A DNA stretch of 64,000 nt from positions 16,735-80,734 of the forward strand of contig CAMJBC010000001.1 of the NCBI GenBank assembly GCA_946403755.1. Reading direction: 5' to 3'. The notes beneath the pieces were generated by a model. That model was not told where the DNA came from. It saw only the letters and a list, made by a program, of their open reading frames with translations, and searched no databases. Each line of letters opens with the position of its first letter. Within the stretch, counting starts at the first letter, position 1. The translations under genes and the position numbers were made by a program. This stretch comes from an uncultured Mycoplasmatota bacterium (GTDB lineage: Bacteria; Bacillota_I; Bacilli_A; RF39; UBA660). Positions 9,791 through 20,700 of the stretch are shown here, piece after piece.

Positions 9791-10707
9791 TGATATATGT
9801 ATTTTTAGGAAAAGATATTAATATATTAAATAGTAAGATAGAAAAATTAATTTCTGATTTAAAAATAGATAATATAATTAGATATGATTTCAATGATATA
9901 GATTTTATAGATATATTAAATGAAGTTAATTATGTAGATTTATTTAATGAAAAGAAATTAGTTATTGTATCTTCTTTTTCATTTAAAAAATTAAGTGAAA
10001 CAGAAGAAGACGCTTTTATTAGATATATTGATAATATGAATGATAATCATATTATTTTAAGATGCATAGATGATTCATTAGATGAAAGAAAAAAATTAAT
10101 TAAATTATTAAAAGAAAAATGTAAGATAACTAAATGTGAAAAAATGGATTATAGATCATTACATAGTTATATAGAAGATTTATTTAAAAGCCATAATATT
10201 GATATTACTTATGATCAAGTATCTAGAATATTATTCTTATGTGATAATAATGTAGATATTACAATAAATGAATCTAATAAATTAATATTATATAAAGGTG
10301 ATCATAGTATTGTTAATAATGATGAAATAGACGACGCAGTATCAAAGAGCAGTGAAAAAGAAATATTTGCATTTAATGAAAAGATACTAAATAAGAATAT
10401 AGCTTCTGCTTTAGAATCTTATGAAATATTATCATCTTCTACTGATGAAACTATTATTATAGATGGTCTTGCTAAACAATTTAGATTATTATTTCAAGTT
10501 AAAAACTCAGAAGAGAATTATAAAGATTTATCTAGAAAACTAGGAGTAAATGAATATGTAGTTCAAAAGTTACTTCCTTTTGTAAATAAATATTCTAATG
10601 ATGAAATAATAGATAAATTATATAAAATAAGTTTATTAGATGAAAAAATTAAGGTGTTTGGATTTGATAAACAAGAAGTAATGAAGAATTTTATTATTTC
10701 TATATAG
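9790..10707 (+). CDS. holA: DNA polymerase III delta subunit
   Basis: HolA-like layout: N-terminal MIYVFLGKDINILNSKIEKLI, central KSSEKEIFAFNEKILNKN, C-terminal helical domain. Confidence 0.8.
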   Translation: MIYVFLGKDINILNSKIEKLISDLKIDNIIRYDFNDIDFIDILNEVNYVDLFNEKKLVIVSSFSFKKLSETEEDAFIRYIDNMNDNHIILRCIDDSLDERKKLIKLLKEKCKITKCEKMDYRSLHSYIEDLFKSHNIDITYDQVSRILFLCDNNVDITINESNKLILYKGDHSIVNNDEIDDAVSKSSEKEIFAFNEKILNKNIASALESYEILSSSTDETIIIDGLAKQFRLLFQVKNSEENYKDLSRKLGVNEYVVQKLLPFVNKYSNDEIIDKLYKISLLDEKIKVFGFDKQEVMKNFIISI

Positions 10708-10787
10708 TCATTAACTTTACATGATAAAAATACATTTTTTAAAAAATAATTGATATTTAAAGTATAATTATATTGAGGAGTGATATT

Positions 10788-11780
10788 ATGTTAATACTTG
10801 CTAAAAGTATACTAGGACTTATGCTTGCATTCTTTGTAGCAGTAGGAGTAGGATGGTTTTTAATACCTATGCTTAAGAAATTAAATTGTAAGCAAAGTAT
10901 AAGTAGTTTTACAGCATTTGCTCATGCATCTAAGAATGGTACACCAACTATTGGTGGTTTAATATTTATAATACCTACTATTATTACAATGTTAGTATTA
11001 TATTTAAGAGGTAGTGTTGTAATTAATTCAAATGTTTTAATTATATTATTTGTATTTGTATCATATGCAATTCTTGGATTTGTAGATGATTATTTAAAAG
11101 TTAGAGCTAAAAATAATGATGGTTTATCAATACCAACTAAATTATTTGTGCAAGTATTAATAGCATTAGTATTCTTCTATATTTATATGAGAGGTGGAGG
11201 AGATGCATATTTAGTTATTACATCTCTTGGAATAAATGTTAATTTAGGATGGCTTTATGGATTATTTATCTTATTCTTATTAGTAGGATCATCTAACGCA
11301 GTTAATTTAACTGATGGACTTGATGGACTTGCTGGTGGATTATCCTTAATAGCATTCTTAAGTTTTGGAATATTGTCTTGGGGTACTACTTGGATAAGTG
11401 GAAATGAAGATATAGCTATTTTCTGTTTTGTACTTGCTGGTAGTATTTTAGGATTCTTAGTATATAATTCACATCCTGCTAAAGTATTTATGGGTGATAC
11501 TGGATCTTTAGCTTTAGGAGCAACACTTGCTGCAGTAGCAATACTTACTAAACACGAATTATCCCTTGCTGTTATAGGCGGTGTATTTGTAATGGAAGCA
11601 TTATCATCTATTATTCAATTAACAGCTATTAAGAAATTTAAAAAGAAAGTATTTTTAATGGCACCAATACATCATCATTTTGAAAAACTTGGATATAAAG
11701 AAACTGATATAGTTAAAGTATTTTTAATAGTTGGTTTTGCACTAGCAATGCTTGCTATATACTATGGTGTATGGATGTAA
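10788..11780 (+). CDS. mraY: phospho-N-acetylmuramoyl-pentapeptide-transferase
   Basis: GTPTIGGLIF, GFVDDYLKV, NLTDGLDGLA, HPAKVFMGDTGSLALG, APIHHHFE; ATG at 10788 with RBS gaggag. Confidence 0.95.
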   Translation: MLILAKSILGLMLAFFVAVGVGWFLIPMLKKLNCKQSISSFTAFAHASKNGTPTIGGLIFIIPTIITMLVLYLRGSVVINSNVLIILFVFVSYAILGFVDDYLKVRAKNNDGLSIPTKLFVQVLIALVFFYIYMRGGGDAYLVITSLGINVNLGWLYGLFILFLLVGSSNAVNLTDGLDGLAGGLSLIAFLSFGILSWGTTWISGNEDIAIFCFVLAGSILGFLVYNSHPAKVFMGDTGSLALGATLAAVAILTKHELSLAVIGGVFVMEALSSIIQLTAIKKFKKKVFLMAPIHHHFEKLGYKETDIVKVFLIVGFALAMLAIYYGVWM

Positions 11781-11870
11781 GAACTAGAAATAGTTCTTTT
11801 TACATGATTAAAAATAAACTTGACAAAAATTTTTTAAAAATATAATATTAATTTTATGAAGGAAAAGAAT

Positions 11871-13901
11871 ATGAAAAATTTAGTAATTGTAGAAAGCCCT
11901 AGTAAGAGCCATACAATTGAAAAATACTTAGGAAGCGATTACAAAGTATTATCTTCTATGGGACATATACGTGATTTAACAACAACAGGTAAATATGGTC
12001 TAGGAGTGGATCTAGAAAATAATTTTAAACCTAGTTATGACATTATTAAAGGTAAAGGTAAATTAAGTAAAACTAAATTAGTTAATGATTTAAAGAAAGA
12101 ATGTAAAAGCGCTAGTCATGTTATTCTTGCTACCGACCCTGATAGAGAAGGAGAAGCTATTTCTTGGCACTTAAAAGAAGTTCTTGGTTTAAAAGATAGT
12201 GACTATGATAGAGTAGTATTTAATGAAATTACAGAAGGCGCTATTAAAGAAGCATTTACTCATCAAAGAAAGATTGATGATGATTTAGTTAAATCTCAAG
12301 AAACAAGACGTATTTTAGATAGAATTATAGGTTTTTTATTATCTAAGTTTGTTATGTATAAGACTAAAGGTAAACATGCTGGTAGAGTACAAAGTGTTGC
12401 TTTAAAACTTATTGTGGATAGAGAAAGAGAAATAGAAAACTTTATACCTGAAGAATATTATACAATTGAAGCTGATTTTAAAGATTTTAAAGCTGAACTT
12501 AAAAAATATCAAGGTAAAGATATAGAAGTTAAGTCTAAAGTAGAAGCTGATGAAATAATTAGTAAGTTATCTAATGCATATAATATAGATAATGTAGAGT
12601 CTAAACAAAAGAAACAACCTAGTGAACTACCATTTACTACTAGTACTATGACTCAAATGTCTTCTAATAGACTTGGCTTTCCTGCTAAAAAAACTATGCA
12701 AGTAGCACAAACATTATATGAAGGTGTTGATATAGGTAGTGAAAGAGTTGGTTTAATTTCATATATGAGAACTGATTCTATTAGACTTTCAGATGTATTT
12801 GTTAGTGATACTAAAAAATATATAGCAGATAATTATGGAAAAGAATATGTGGGTTATGCTAAATCTGCTAAAAAGACTGAGAATGTTCAAGATGCTCATG
12901 AAGCTATTAGACCTACTAGTATTTATAGAACACCAGAATCTATGAAAAAGTATTTAACTACTGATCAATATAAGTTATATAGTTTAATATATGCTAGAAC
13001 ATTATCTAGTTTAATGGCTGATGCAATTGTTAATACTACAACAGTTGATTTAGAAAATAATGGATATATATTTAAAGCTAATGGTCAAATATATATATTT
13101 GATGGTTATTTAAAAGTATATAAAGAATATAAAGAAATTAAAGATGTAATATTACCTGATTTTGCAAATTATAAATCTAAAGTAATAGTATGTTCTAAAG
13201 TTGAAGCTAAACAACATTTTACTGAACCTAAACCTAGATATACTGAAGCATCTTTAATTAAAGAAATGGAAAAGAATGGTATAGGTAGACCTAGTACATA
13301 TGCTACTATTATTGATAAATTAAAAGATGAAAATGTAGTTATTAAAGATAAGAAGTTTGTACCAACTCAAATAGGATTTGAAGTAAATGATAAATTACAA
13401 CAAAGTTTCTCATCAATTATCAATGTTAAATATACATCTAATATGGAAGATGATTTAGATGTTATAGCAGATGGTAAGAGTATATGGTATGAAATATTAA
13501 ATACATTTTGGAATTCATTTAAACCTATGTATGATAAAGCACTTAAAGAAGTAGAAAAAACTGCTGCTGAAGAAACAGGTGATACTTGTCCAGAATGTGG
13601 AAGTCCTCTAGTATATAGAACTGGTAGATTTGGACAATTTGTAGCTTGTTCTAATTATCCAAAGTGCAAGTATGTACAAAAGGAAGAAAAACAAGTAACT
13701 GAAATATGTGATTGCCCTAAGTGTGGACATAAGATTATAGAAAAGAAAACTAAAAAGGGTAAAATATTCTATGGATGCAATAATTATCCAAAATGTAAGT
13801 ATGCTTTGTGGGATAAACCAACAGGCGAAATATGTGATAATTGTGGTGAACTAATGGTAGAGAAAAATAATAGTGTTTATTGTCCAAATTGTGATAAATA
13901 G
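11871..13901 (+). CDS. topA: DNA topoisomerase I
   Basis: MKNLVIVESPSKSHTIEKYLG, ATDPDREGEAISWHL, LISYMRTDS, three C-terminal Zn ribbons; ATG 11871 fits the RBS better than 11856. Confidence 0.96.
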   Translation: MKNLVIVESPSKSHTIEKYLGSDYKVLSSMGHIRDLTTTGKYGLGVDLENNFKPSYDIIKGKGKLSKTKLVNDLKKECKSASHVILATDPDREGEAISWHLKEVLGLKDSDYDRVVFNEITEGAIKEAFTHQRKIDDDLVKSQETRRILDRIIGFLLSKFVMYKTKGKHAGRVQSVALKLIVDREREIENFIPEEYYTIEADFKDFKAELKKYQGKDIEVKSKVEADEIISKLSNAYNIDNVESKQKKQPSELPFTTSTMTQMSSNRLGFPAKKTMQVAQTLYEGVDIGSERVGLISYMRTDSIRLSDVFVSDTKKYIADNYGKEYVGYAKSAKKTENVQDAHEAIRPTSIYRTPESMKKYLTTDQYKLYSLIYARTLSSLMADAIVNTTTVDLENNGYIFKANGQIYIFDGYLKVYKEYKEIKDVILPDFANYKSKVIVCSKVEAKQHFTEPKPRYTEASLIKEMEKNGIGRPSTYATIIDKLKDENVVIKDKKFVPTQIGFEVNDKLQQSFSSIINVKYTSNMEDDLDVIADGKSIWYEILNTFWNSFKPMYDKALKEVEKTAAEETGDTCPECGSPLVYRTGRFGQFVACSNYPKCKYVQKEEKQVTEICDCPKCGHKIIEKKTKKGKIFYGCNNYPKCKYALWDKPTGEICDNCGELMVEKNNSVYCPNCDK

Positions 13902-14057
13902 CATATAAGGTAAATAAGTGTATACTTTTTACCTTTTTTTGTTGTATTTTGGGGAAAATATTAAAAAAAACTTGCTTTTTAATGGTGATATGCTACAATT
14001 AATATGTAAGCATCGTATGCAAAAAAGATGCTAATAAATAATGGGAGGTAATTTACG

Positions 14058-14330
14058 ATGAGTAAAACTGAATTAGTAGAATTCATTGCTAACAAAGCAG
14101 GACTTACTAAAGCTGATGCTGGTAGAGCATTAGATGCAACAATTGAAGGAGTTACAACTGGACTTAAAAAAGAAGGAAAAGTTGCTTTAGTTGGATTTGG
14201 AACTTTCACAGCTAAAAAAAGAGCTGCTAGAACAGGAATCAATCCATTAACTAAGAAGAGCATTAAAATTCCTGCAAAAGTTGTTGCTGGATTTAAAGCT
14301 GGAAGCAAATTAAAAGACGCTTTAAATTAA
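14058..14330 (+). CDS. hup: HU family DNA-binding protein
   Basis: MSKTELVEFIANKAGLTKADAGRALDA...GFGTFTAKKRAARTGINP. Confidence 0.95.
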   Translation: MSKTELVEFIANKAGLTKADAGRALDATIEGVTTGLKKEGKVALVGFGTFTAKKRAARTGINPLTKKSIKIPAKVVAGFKAGSKLKDALN

Positions 14331-14356
14331 TAGAAAGCCATTAGGCTTTCTTTTTC
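14331..14356 (+). terminator. rho-independent terminator
   Basis: AGAAAGCC ATTA GGCTTTCT TTTTC. Confidence 0.8.
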
Positions 14357-14406
14357 TTATATTAAAAGTACTTTATGTACTTTTTATTTTGTGTTAAAAT
14401 GATGGT

Positions 14407-15456
14407 ATGAAAGAAATAATAGAGTCATTAGTTAAAGAGGGTTTTGAAGCATATATTGTTGGTGGATATGTTAGAGATTATTTACTTGGTATGACTTCTA
14501 ATGATATAGATATATGTACTAATGCAACAATAGATGATATTATTCGTATTTTTAAGGAAAGGGGAACTGCATTTAGAGATTTTTATGCATATCATTTTAA
14601 AGAAGGTGATATTACATATACTATAACTTCTTATAGAAAAGAATTAGAGTATAGAGATAATAAACCTGTTAAATTGAAAGTTGCTAAGAATCTTGGAACT
14701 GATTTATTAAGAAGAGATTTTACTATTAATACTTTTGCTATTGATAAAAATGGATATTTAGTAGATATGCTAGGGGCTAAACGTGATTTGGATAGTAGAA
14801 TTATTAAAGTAGTAGGGGATATTAATACAAAATTTAATGAAGATAAAACCAGAATATTAAGAGCTATTAGACTATCTTGTGTACTAGATTTTGATTTAGA
14901 TCCAGAAATAATAGATTTTATTTCAAAATATAATTATTTTCTTAAAGATGTTAGTGATGATTTTAAGAAAAAAGAACTAGATAAAATATTTGATAGTTCT
15001 TGTTATAATAAGTTTTTCTATTTATGTAATAGATATGGTTTATCTAAATACTTAAATATTTCTTTCGGAAATATAAATGATGTTTATAATAAATATGGAG
15101 TATGGGCTCAAATAGATACTACATTACCATTATCTAAAAGAGATAGAAGAATAATTAATGCTATAAATAAATTACTTGAAAAAAGTGATATTGGTATAGA
15201 AGATATTGATAGATATAAGGAAGAAGTATTATATAATGCTGCTAGTATATTAGGTATAAATGATAAATTAAAAGCATTATATGAAATGAAAGAGTTACAT
15301 AGTTTATTTGATATTGATATTACTATAGATATAATGTTAAGATATATAAATGTAAGAGATTTCAAAAGAGTTTACAAATTAATAGAGAGAAATATTATGG
15401 AAGGTAAACTTAGAAATAATAGAGATGATATAGAGGAGTTTTTAAGAATAAGATGA
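14407..15456 (+). CDS. cca: CCA tRNA nucleotidyltransferase
   Basis: AYIVGGYVRDYLLG, NDIDICTNA, LRRDFTINTFAID, DKTRILRAIRLS. Confidence 0.92.
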   Translation: MKEIIESLVKEGFEAYIVGGYVRDYLLGMTSNDIDICTNATIDDIIRIFKERGTAFRDFYAYHFKEGDITYTITSYRKELEYRDNKPVKLKVAKNLGTDLLRRDFTINTFAIDKNGYLVDMLGAKRDLDSRIIKVVGDINTKFNEDKTRILRAIRLSCVLDFDLDPEIIDFISKYNYFLKDVSDDFKKKELDKIFDSSCYNKFFYLCNRYGLSKYLNISFGNINDVYNKYGVWAQIDTTLPLSKRDRRIINAINKLLEKSDIGIEDIDRYKEEVLYNAASILGINDKLKALYEMKELHSLFDIDITIDIMLRYINVRDFKRVYKLIERNIMEGKLRNNRDDIEEFLRIR

Positions 15457-16049
15457 GTGAATTAAGAGATGCATTTAAAAGTAAAGACTTTGTTATTAAT
15501 TCAAATATAATAAAGTGTATTGGTTCTTTAGATATTAGTCTAAAGGAGTTTTTACTTGTTTTATATTTTATAAATGTATCTCCTAGTTTAGATACAGAAG
15601 ATATTAAAGATAAAGTTGGATTAACTGAAGAAGAAATTGTATCTAATTTCAGTAGTTTATTAAATAAAAAATATATTGAACTTGATGTTACTAATAAGAA
15701 TGGGGAAGTAATTGAAAGAATTAAATTAGATCCTTTATATGATAGATTAGTATTTAATAAGAAAACTGATAAAGATAATAATGATATATATTCATTATTT
15801 GAGAGTGAATTTGGTAGAACTTTATCACCAATGGAATTTGAAATGATTAATAATTGGATAGAAAAGGGTGTTAAAAAAGAAACTATTAAAAATGCTTTAA
15901 AAGAAGCTGTTTTAAACGGTGTTAGGAATTTTAAGTATATTGACAAGATTATTTATTCTTGGTCAAAGGATGGGGTTAAAAAACGTGTTAAAGAGGATGA
16001 TTCAAATACAGAAATATTTGAATATGACTGGTTAGATGATAATGATTAA
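15453..16049 (+). CDS. dnaD: DnaD domain replication protein
   Basis: FESEFGRTLSPMEFEMINNWIEKGVKKETIKNALKEAVLNGVRNFKYIDKIIYSW. Confidence 0.92.
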   Translation: MSELRDAFKSKDFVINSNIIKCIGSLDISLKEFLLVLYFINVSPSLDTEDIKDKVGLTEEEIVSNFSSLLNKKYIELDVTNKNGEVIERIKLDPLYDRLVFNKKTDKDNNDIYSLFESEFGRTLSPMEFEMINNWIEKGVKKETIKNALKEAVLNGVRNFKYIDKIIYSWSKDGVKKRVKEDDSNTEIFEYDWLDDND

Positions 16050-16066
16050 TTTTGGAGGAAGAAAGA

Positions 16067-16576
16067 ATGCATGGAGTATCATTAGGATATTATAAAAAAG
16101 AGGTTAAGGAATATTTAGAAAGTAAATTTGATAAGAATGCTAAAGTATTAGATGTAGGAGCAGGTTCTGGAACATACTTCAATCTATTACATGACTATTT
16201 TGAACATATAGATGCTGTTGAAGTATTTAAACCAAATATTGAAGATAATCATTTAGCAGATAGATATGAAAATGTATATAATGAAGATATAAGGAATTTT
16301 AAATACGATTTTTACGATATTATTATATTTGGAGATATAATTGAACATCTAGAAGTATTTGAAGCAGATAGAGTACTTAGATATGCTCTAGAAAGATGTA
16401 AAGAAGTAATAGTAGCTGTTCCTTATTCATATAAACAAGGTATAGCATATGGAAATGTATATGAAATACATAAACAAGATGATTTAACAAAAGAAAATAT
16501 GTTGCAAAGATATCCATATTTAGAATTATTATATGGAAATAATGTATATGGTTACTATATAAAGAAGGTAGATTAA
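16067..16576 (+). CDS. class I SAM-dependent methyltransferase
   Basis: AKVLDVGAGSGTYFNLL, IIIFGDIIEHLE; ATG 16067 after ggagg. Confidence 0.8.
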   Translation: MHGVSLGYYKKEVKEYLESKFDKNAKVLDVGAGSGTYFNLLHDYFEHIDAVEVFKPNIEDNHLADRYENVYNEDIRNFKYDFYDIIIFGDIIEHLEVFEADRVLRYALERCKEVIVAVPYSYKQGIAYGNVYEIHKQDDLTKENMLQRYPYLELLYGNNVYGYYIKKVD

Positions 16577-16577
16577 A

Positions 16578-17186
16578 CTGAATAAAGAAATAATAACTAA
16601 TTATTTAAATGAATTATATGAAAATCCAAAATGTGAACTTAATTATTCAAAAGACTATGAATTAGTTCTTTCAGTAATGTTATCTGCTCAAACAACAGAT
16701 AAAGGAGTAAATAAAGTTACTAAAGAATTATATGAAAAGTATGATAGTTTAGAAAAATTAAATACATTAAGTGAAGAAGAAATATCACAGTATATTAAAC
16801 CCATTGGTTTTCATAGAGTTAAATCTCATAATTTTAAATTAATAGTTAGTGAATTATTAAAACTAGGATATGTCCCTAATGATAGATCATATTTAGAACA
16901 TTTACCTGGTGTTGGCAGAAAAACAGCTAGTGTAGTATTAGCACATTTATTTGATGAACCATCTTTTGCAGTAGATACTCATGTATTTAGAGTTTCAAAA
17001 AGACTTGGAATTACTACTAAAAAAGATGATGTATTAAAAACTGAAAAGAAATTAAAAAAGTATTTTAAAGAAAATGAATGGAATAGAGTAAATAGTCAAT
17101 TAGTATTATTTGGTAGATATAATTGTACTAGTCAAAATCCTAAATGTGATAATTGTAAATTAAAAAATATATGCAAAAGAAAATAG
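16578..17186 (+). CDS. nth: endonuclease III, likely CTG start
   Basis: CTG-initiated N-terminus (M)NKEIITNYLNELYENPKCELNYSKDYELVLSVMLSAQTTD restores the family N-terminus; HhH LPGVGRKTA, Fe-S Cys C-terminus. Confidence 0.85.
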   Translation: MNKEIITNYLNELYENPKCELNYSKDYELVLSVMLSAQTTDKGVNKVTKELYEKYDSLEKLNTLSEEEISQYIKPIGFHRVKSHNFKLIVSELLKLGYVPNDRSYLEHLPGVGRKTASVVLAHLFDEPSFAVDTHVFRVSKRLGITTKKDDVLKTEKKLKKYFKENEWNRVNSQLVLFGRYNCTSQNPKCDNCKLKNICKRK

Positions 17187-17207
17187 TTACTTTCGTAACT
17201 ATTTTTT
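17181..17207. terminator. bidirectional terminator between convergent nth and PBP1A
   Basis: AAATAGTTAC TTTC GTAACTATTT TTT. Confidence 0.85.
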
Positions 17208-17210
17208 ATT

Positions 17211-20042
17211 TTATTGAACTACTACTGTTTGAGTAAATGATTTACTTACAGATTTACCTTTATATGTGAAGTAAACACTATAATCAACTTTATATGTTCC
17301 AGCACTCTTAGTAACATCATCAACTGCTACATTAGAGCTTCCACCTTCTTTAGATATGTTATTAGCACTTACTGATAAACCAACAACTTCTTCTATAATA
17401 CTATTACCATTTAATGTAATGCTATCTACAGCACTCTTAGTTAAAGTAGAGTATTTATCTCCAACACTAAGTGTTTGAGTAAGTCCCATCATTGAAACAT
17501 TAACATCATTTACATTAAATTCAGGAGTAAATACTAATTTATATCCAGATGATGCATTATTTTTAAATATAGAGTATGCACTCTTAATAATAACTCCATC
17601 ATATATTCCAGGATATTTATTAGTATCTATAGTATAAGATGTTCCTTCTGTCCATCCAACGTATGTTGATGATTCACCACTTGTTAGATATACATCAAAT
17701 CCAAAGTTTCCAATGTTATTAGTATTATATTTAATACGTTTATTATAATATTGTTCTGCCCATTCACCATAATTAGTATCGAAATAATTCTTTAAGTATT
17801 CAGGATCAATAGCACTTGGAGTACCAGGTGAAGTCCATGATACATTTATTTGATTATTTCCCATTGAATAAGTTGCTGATAATGGGTTAGTTAAAGTAGC
17901 AAATCTTGTAGATTTTTCACTTGGTTCAGTTCCTGAAATAAATAGGAATGATCCAACTAAATTACTTGGAGTATTTTCACTAGGTGATTGTGCTGGAATA
18001 GTCTCTAATTCAACTTTAGCACTTGATATACCACCAGATGATTTAAATTTAGAATTCTTTTCATATAATTGATTACATAATTTACCTTGTATTTTAAGTC
18101 TTTCTGAACTAGCATGTCCATTCTTTAAATACCATTTATGTTTTACTGTATCAGGATTTAATCCATCAGCATAACCATACCAAATAGCAATAGCATAATC
18201 AGGACTATAACTTGATGTCCATGAATCTGGAATAACTGTACTAGTTAAACCATATTTCTTAAGTAAGCTACTATCATATGAAGTAGTACCAGTCTTAGTA
18301 GCTATTTGAGTTCCTGATACATGAGTATATGAAGATGTTGCTCCAACAAGTACACTTGTAATTAAGTATGCTGTTTGAGGTTTCATAACTCTTTTTCTTT
18401 CTAAGTTAAGTGTATAATCTTCTTCAGTTTCTCTATATATTAATTTAGTAAATGAATGAGGTTCTGTATAATATCCACCATTTCCAAAAGCAGCATAAGC
18501 AGCAGCTAAATCAACAGGTGATACTAAGTTAACAGCTCCGATTGAATATGAATCTGGTAAATAAGTCATATTTCCAAAATCCAATCCTAAATTAGTAGCA
18601 AATTCTATCTTTTCTTCATTAGATGTCATTCTAAATGCTTGTAGTGCACAAGTATTAATAGATTTTCTTAAGCAATCTCTCATTGATTTAAATCCACTAT
18701 ATGATCCACCAAAGTTTCTCATATAACCACTACCATATTTAGTTTTTTCATCTATGAATGGTCCATATGTACTTAAATTTGCATATTCAAATGCAGGACC
18801 ATAATCTAATATTGGTTTAATTGTTGAACCTGGCATACGTTTTGTTTGACCATCAAATGTAGCAACATTTAATGTCATGGCTTTTGATTTATCTCTACCA
18901 GCACCAACTGCTAGGATAGCACCAGTTTTATTATCAATCATACCAACGCCAACTTCAATTTTAGCATCTTTAAATTTATATGTTTTATAGAATTTATTAA
19001 TTACATCTTGTTTCTTAGTAACCATAGTAGTATATACATCCATTGGAACATCATATGGGTTATTACCAGTTCTATTAATTATTTCTTGAACAACTGTATC
19101 TATAAATCCTTGATATTCATTAGTAGTTGTATTACCACCTTCAGCTAACATATCTTTTATTTTAATAGAAGTACCAGCTTTATATTCTTCATCTGTAATA
19201 TAACCATGTCTTTTCATTAAATATAAAACAGTATTTTTTCTATCATTAGCATCATTAGGATTATTATATGGGTTATATCCATTAGGAGATTGGAACATAC
19301 CAGCTATTTGAGCAGCTTCAACTAAGTTTAAATCTCCAACGTCTTTACCAAAATAATATTGACTAGCTTGTTTAACACCATATATACTTCCACCTAAACA
19401 TGGAGTATTTACATAATATTCTATTAATTCTTCTTTAGTAAAGTATTTTTCCATTTTGAATACAGACATATAAATATCAGTAAACTTTCTTATAATACCT
19501 TCGATACCTGATGATTCAGTACTTGTAAATGCTAACTTAGAAAGTTGCATTGTAATAGTAGAAGCACCACCGCCACCACGTCCTAGGACTTGATTTATAG
19601 AAGCTTTTAAGAATCTTGGTGCATCAAATCCATTATGTTGGAAGAATCTTGAGTCTTCTGTTGCTATTATTGCATCTACTAATACTTCAGGAAGATCTTC
19701 ATATTTAATTTTTTGTCTTTGTTCAGTACCTAGTGTTGCAAATAAAACTCCTTTAGAATCATATAATCTAGTAGCTTCTTTTTCAAACATCTTGTCTACG
19801 TCAAATTCTGGAGCACTTTTAACTATGTAATAGCAAAATCCAACTCCTGCTATAAATACGCAAAGTGAAAAGAATACAATTAATACTAATAACCAATAAA
19901 AGAATCTAAATCTTCTTCTATGTTTTTTAGGTTTCTTTTCTTTTTTCTTTTCTTCTTTAGTTAATTTAATTCTTTCTTTTTTAATTTTTTCATCTTTTTC
20001 TTTTTTCTTAATCAGTTTTTTAAAATTAATTTTACCTGCCAT
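17211..20042 (-). CDS. ponA: class A PBP (PBP1A) with C-terminal FN3/Ig-like extension
   Basis: ATEDSRFFQHNGFD, GGGGASTITMQL, PGSTIKPILDY, KTGTT; about 250 aa beta-rich C-terminus. Confidence 0.93.
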   Translation of the reverse strand: MAGKINFKKLIKKKEKDEKIKKERIKLTKEEKKKEKKPKKHRRRFRFFYWLLVLIVFFSLCVFIAGVGFCYYIVKSAPEFDVDKMFEKEATRLYDSKGVLFATLGTEQRQKIKYEDLPEVLVDAIIATEDSRFFQHNGFDAPRFLKASINQVLGRGGGGASTITMQLSKLAFTSTESSGIEGIIRKFTDIYMSVFKMEKYFTKEELIEYYVNTPCLGGSIYGVKQASQYYFGKDVGDLNLVEAAQIAGMFQSPNGYNPYNNPNDANDRKNTVLYLMKRHGYITDEEYKAGTSIKIKDMLAEGGNTTTNEYQGFIDTVVQEIINRTGNNPYDVPMDVYTTMVTKKQDVINKFYKTYKFKDAKIEVGVGMIDNKTGAILAVGAGRDKSKAMTLNVATFDGQTKRMPGSTIKPILDYGPAFEYANLSTYGPFIDEKTKYGSGYMRNFGGSYSGFKSMRDCLRKSINTCALQAFRMTSNEEKIEFATNLGLDFGNMTYLPDSYSIGAVNLVSPVDLAAAYAAFGNGGYYTEPHSFTKLIYRETEEDYTLNLERKRVMKPQTAYLITSVLVGATSSYTHVSGTQIATKTGTTSYDSSLLKKYGLTSTVIPDSWTSSYSPDYAIAIWYGYADGLNPDTVKHKWYLKNGHASSERLKIQGKLCNQLYEKNSKFKSSGGISSAKVELETIPAQSPSENTPSNLVGSFLFISGTEPSEKSTRFATLTNPLSATYSMGNNQINVSWTSPGTPSAIDPEYLKNYFDTNYGEWAEQYYNKRIKYNTNNIGNFGFDVYLTSGESSTYVGWTEGTSYTIDTNKYPGIYDGVIIKSAYSIFKNNASSGYKLVFTPEFNVNDVNVSMMGLTQTLSVGDKYSTLTKSAVDSITLNGNSIIEEVVGLSVSANNISKEGGSSNVAVDDVTKSAGTYKVDYSVYFTYKGKSVSKSFTQTVVVQ

Positions 20043-20051
20043 AACATCTCC

Positions 20052-20582
20052 TTAAAAATATGCCATATCAACAGCATCTAAATATTTTAATCTTGGAGTA
20101 TAACTCTCATTAATCTTATATCCATTATTTTTTATATATTCATATTCTATTGATTTTCTATCATTATTTTTGATAAAGTCAATTATTGTATCTCCTTTTA
20201 ATAAATAAAATTCATTATTAATAAAAATGATAATAAAAACAATTCCTTTTTGTAATATTACTTTCTTAATATGTTCTAATTGATGATCTTTAATATTAGA
20301 AAGAGGGAAAGAAGTCTTATTATGACATTCTTTTGCATCAAATTCTATATATTTTTCTCTATATATTCCATTATAATCAAGAGTTGATATACTTGAATAT
20401 ACAGCTTTATCAATTAAGTGTGATTTATCAGTTGGATAAGTTACATTTAAAACTTTAATTGGAGTAGGTTTCTTAAATATTAAGCATTTATCAATACTAT
20501 TGTAATAAGTATTAGAATCATTAATAATATTTTCTAAAAACATACCTCTATTTCCATATGAGGATTTGCTCATCAAAATCAC
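20052..20582 (-). CDS. recU: Holliday junction resolvase RecU
   Basis: GNRGMFLENIINDSN, YREKYIEFDAKECHNKTSFPLSNIKDHQLEHI; adjacent to ponA as in other Firmicutes. Confidence 0.9.
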   Translation of the reverse strand: MILMSKSSYGNRGMFLENIINDSNTYYNSIDKCLIFKKPTPIKVLNVTYPTDKSHLIDKAVYSSISTLDYNGIYREKYIEFDAKECHNKTSFPLSNIKDHQLEHIKKVILQKGIVFIIIFINNEFYLLKGDTIIDFIKNNDRKSIEYEYIKNNGYKINESYTPRLKYLDAVDMAYF

Positions 20583-20700
20583 CTTATATAATTATACTAT
20601 ATTTATTAATTTTTTTCCATTCATTAAATAAATAATTGTAAAGTATTGCAATTTTTCTTTAATATGTTAAAATATTAAAGCCTAAAAAGGAGCGAAAAAT

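Noticed and set aside
13979-14308. 109-aa minus-strand ORF opposite HU
   Set aside because: Antisense to the strongly supported hup gene; composition is a codon-complement artefact
15410-15946. 178-aa minus-strand ORF opposite dnaD
   Set aside because: Antisense of a clear DnaD-domain gene; low-complexity hydrophobic product typical of AT-rich complements
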